From Methanomicrobiales archaeon (GTDB taxonomy: Archaea > Halobacteriota > Methanomicrobia > Methanomicrobiales > JACTUA01), in contig JAJRCY010000040.1 in NCBI GenBank assembly GCA_028678715.1, positions 1-7,871 of the forward strand: DNA of 7,871 bases, written 5' to 3'. Under the pieces are notes generated by a model. The model had not been told where the DNA came from and did not search any database. It worked only from the letters and a program-made list of their open reading frames with translations. Shown one piece after another: positions 6,923-7,871 of this stretch (positions within the stretch are counted from its first letter, which is position 1; each line of letters starts with the position of its first letter). The translations under genes and the position numbers were made by a program.

Positions 6923-6964
6923 CCTGGTGGTCACCAGGTGTACAGTTGACCACAGGTCAAAAAA
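6923..6964. terminator. Nested inverted repeats and A6/T6 tract between convergent genes
   Basis: The gap between two convergent stop codons (6915 and 6975) holds CCTGGTG (6923-6929) against CACCAGG (6932-6938); TTGACC (6946-6951) against GGTCAA (6955-6960); and an alternative pairing of GTGGTCA (6927-6933) with TGACCAC (6947-6953). An A6 run (6959-6964) reads as T6 on the minus strand, 11 bases past the end of the transglutaminase-like gene, which suits archaeal U-tract termination of that gene. No T-tract follows the DUF92 gene on the plus strand, so any terminator there would rely on the hairpins. Confidence 0.45.
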
Positions 6965-6974
6965 GTTTGAAAGG

Positions 6975-7871
6975 TCAGGATTCCTTGAATCTCCCGGTCC
7001 TCGAGAGGTATTCGAAGACCAGGTGCCTGTTGTCTGAGTTGGTGTAGGTGAACTGCAGGTCATTGAAATAGGCGATGGAATCCTCGTACCCCTTGAGGAG
7101 TGCAATCTTGTCCCATATCAGCTTGATCTCGTTCCCGTGGGTGAATTTATTCCCGTCACTCAGCTTCATGACATCGTAATTCGTGTAGAGTGCTCCTGAA
7201 GTGAAGTCACACGTGGAGGATGCACCCGCGGTGTAGACGTAGCAGATGAACCAGGCATTCTTTGCATGGTCAAACCCGATGTACGAGGGAGCCGTGGTCT
7301 CGATTCCCAGATACCCGTTGTATTCGTTGGATCTCCCGTCGCCGAGGATTCCGACCATCAGGTGGGAGGCATCAGGGAATTCGATGAGGGCCACGCCGTA
7401 GCCTTCCCTCATGAGGAGCGCTGCCAGAAGCAGGCTCTTGTCATCGCAATCACCGCGTGTCTCTGCGATGAGTTCGATGGGATATTTCGTCACCCAGATA
7501 TCCTCGTCATAATGGTAGGGAAATGTCTGCTGGACAAACGAGGCAATCAATTCGGCATATTCATCGCTGTCCAGGTGCTGGGTGTCCCGGATCTTTCTCG
7601 TGGTGTTCAGGGTATACAGATAACTGAGTTCCTGGGCAGGATCATTGATGAGGGCGCTGTAATACTCCGTTTTCACGTTCCTCGGCACGAGGGTCATCAG
7701 ATGGTAGCCCTCCAGTTTCCCCTTGTTTGCGTAATAATCCTGTTCCCGCAGCCGCTGCCGGAACGGCATCTGGTATTTCGCGTCATTGTACGCCGCGGTA
7801 TTGTAGGGAATTGAGAATTCATATCCCAGTCCCCTGTAGACGAAGTGGTACTTGGCATAGGTGTGGAAGGC
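6975..7871 (-). CDS. Transglutaminase-like superfamily protein (5' end beyond the window)
   Basis: The visible 298 residues carry a transglutaminase/papain-like fold core. The nucleophile motif is ETRGDCDDKSLLLAALL, with the Cys codon at 7448-7446. The His lies in DASHLMVGI, codon 7364-7362. The third position is Glu in YLGIETTAP rather than the common Asp. Ahead of the core is an aromatic-rich segment (FVYRGLGYEFSIPYN near the right edge) like that preceding this domain in methanogen surface proteins as I recall them. The frame is open to the window edge, so the ATG at 7769 is internal and the true start, probably with a signal peptide or membrane anchor, lies outside. The protein could be a cysteine protease, an amide-bond enzyme or an inactive fold; substrate unknown. 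Its G+C is far below the other genes: two sampled 60-base lines have 26 and 27 G+C, against 47 in one line of valS. The T6 tract past its stop may terminate it. Confidence 0.85.
   Translation of the reverse strand, partial: AFHTYAKYHFVYRGLGYEFSIPYNTAAYNDAKYQMPFRQRLREQDYYANKGKLEGYHLMTLVPRNVKTEYYSALINDPAQELSYLYTLNTTRKIRDTQHLDSDEYAELIASFVQQTFPYHYDEDIWVTKYPIELIAETRGDCDDKSLLLAALLMREGYGVALIEFPDASHLMVGILGDGRSNEYNGYLGIETTAPSYIGFDHAKNAWFICYVYTAGASSTCDFTSGALYTNYDVMKLSDGNKFTHGNEIKLIWDKIALLKGYEDSIAYFNDLQFTYTNSDNRHLVFEYLSRTGRFKES

Noticed and set aside
7767..7769. ATG at 7769 as the start of the transglutaminase-like gene
   Set aside because: The frame continues without a stop to the window edge, and the translated upstream residues (with YRG and FSIPYN) look like part of the same protein.
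1..7871. Search for tRNA or rRNA genes, CRISPR arrays, insertion-sequence ends, long direct repeats and att sites
   Set aside because: No clover-leaf, spaced-repeat or transposase-like pattern was seen on reading either strand; the only repeats are short inverted repeats and the coding TPR units.

Overview
The window reads as chromosomal DNA of a methanogenic archaeon, most likely a G+C-rich member of the Methanomicrobia/Methanomicrobiales. The support is a methanofuran-biosynthesis gene (mfnB), an archaeal-type valyl-tRNA synthetase with internal zinc-type Cys pairs, a HisA/HisF-related protein of the kind found in methanogens, a DUF92 membrane protein, archaeal TATA-like boxes close to start codons, and GGTGA-type ribosome binding sites. 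The genus cannot be fixed from sequence reading alone.

Layout, left to right. Positions 1-707 lie on the minus strand: mfnB, preceded at the window edge by the first five codons of a further gene whose ribosome binding site overlaps the mfnB stop. Positions 708-963 are a divergent intergenic region with a structured leader. Positions 964-3049 are a plus-strand cluster: a TPR protein, a HisA-like TIM-barrel protein, and a thymidylate kinase (tmk) that overlaps the HisA-like gene by 7 bases. valS (3006-5606, minus) converges on tmk, and the two 3' ends overlap by 44 bases. A divergent 79-base spacer with one A/T-rich core separates valS from a plus-strand DUF92 integral membrane protein (5686-6915). 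A short intergenic stretch with nested inverted repeats and an A6/T6 tract follows. The window ends in a minus-strand transglutaminase-like protein that runs off the right edge and is clearly lower in G+C than everything to its left.

Most of the window is ordinary housekeeping and cofactor metabolism: mfnB makes the furan precursor of methanofuran, tmk makes dTDP, and valS charges tRNA-Val. The genes do not form one pathway. The least explained parts are the HisA-like protein, which keeps the two catalytic-type aspartates but has lost one of two phosphate-binding motifs; the N-terminal membrane half of the DUF92 protein; and the compositionally distinct, probably exported transglutaminase-like protein. 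I see no mobile element, CRISPR array, tRNA or rRNA gene, and no convincing new multi-gene system.
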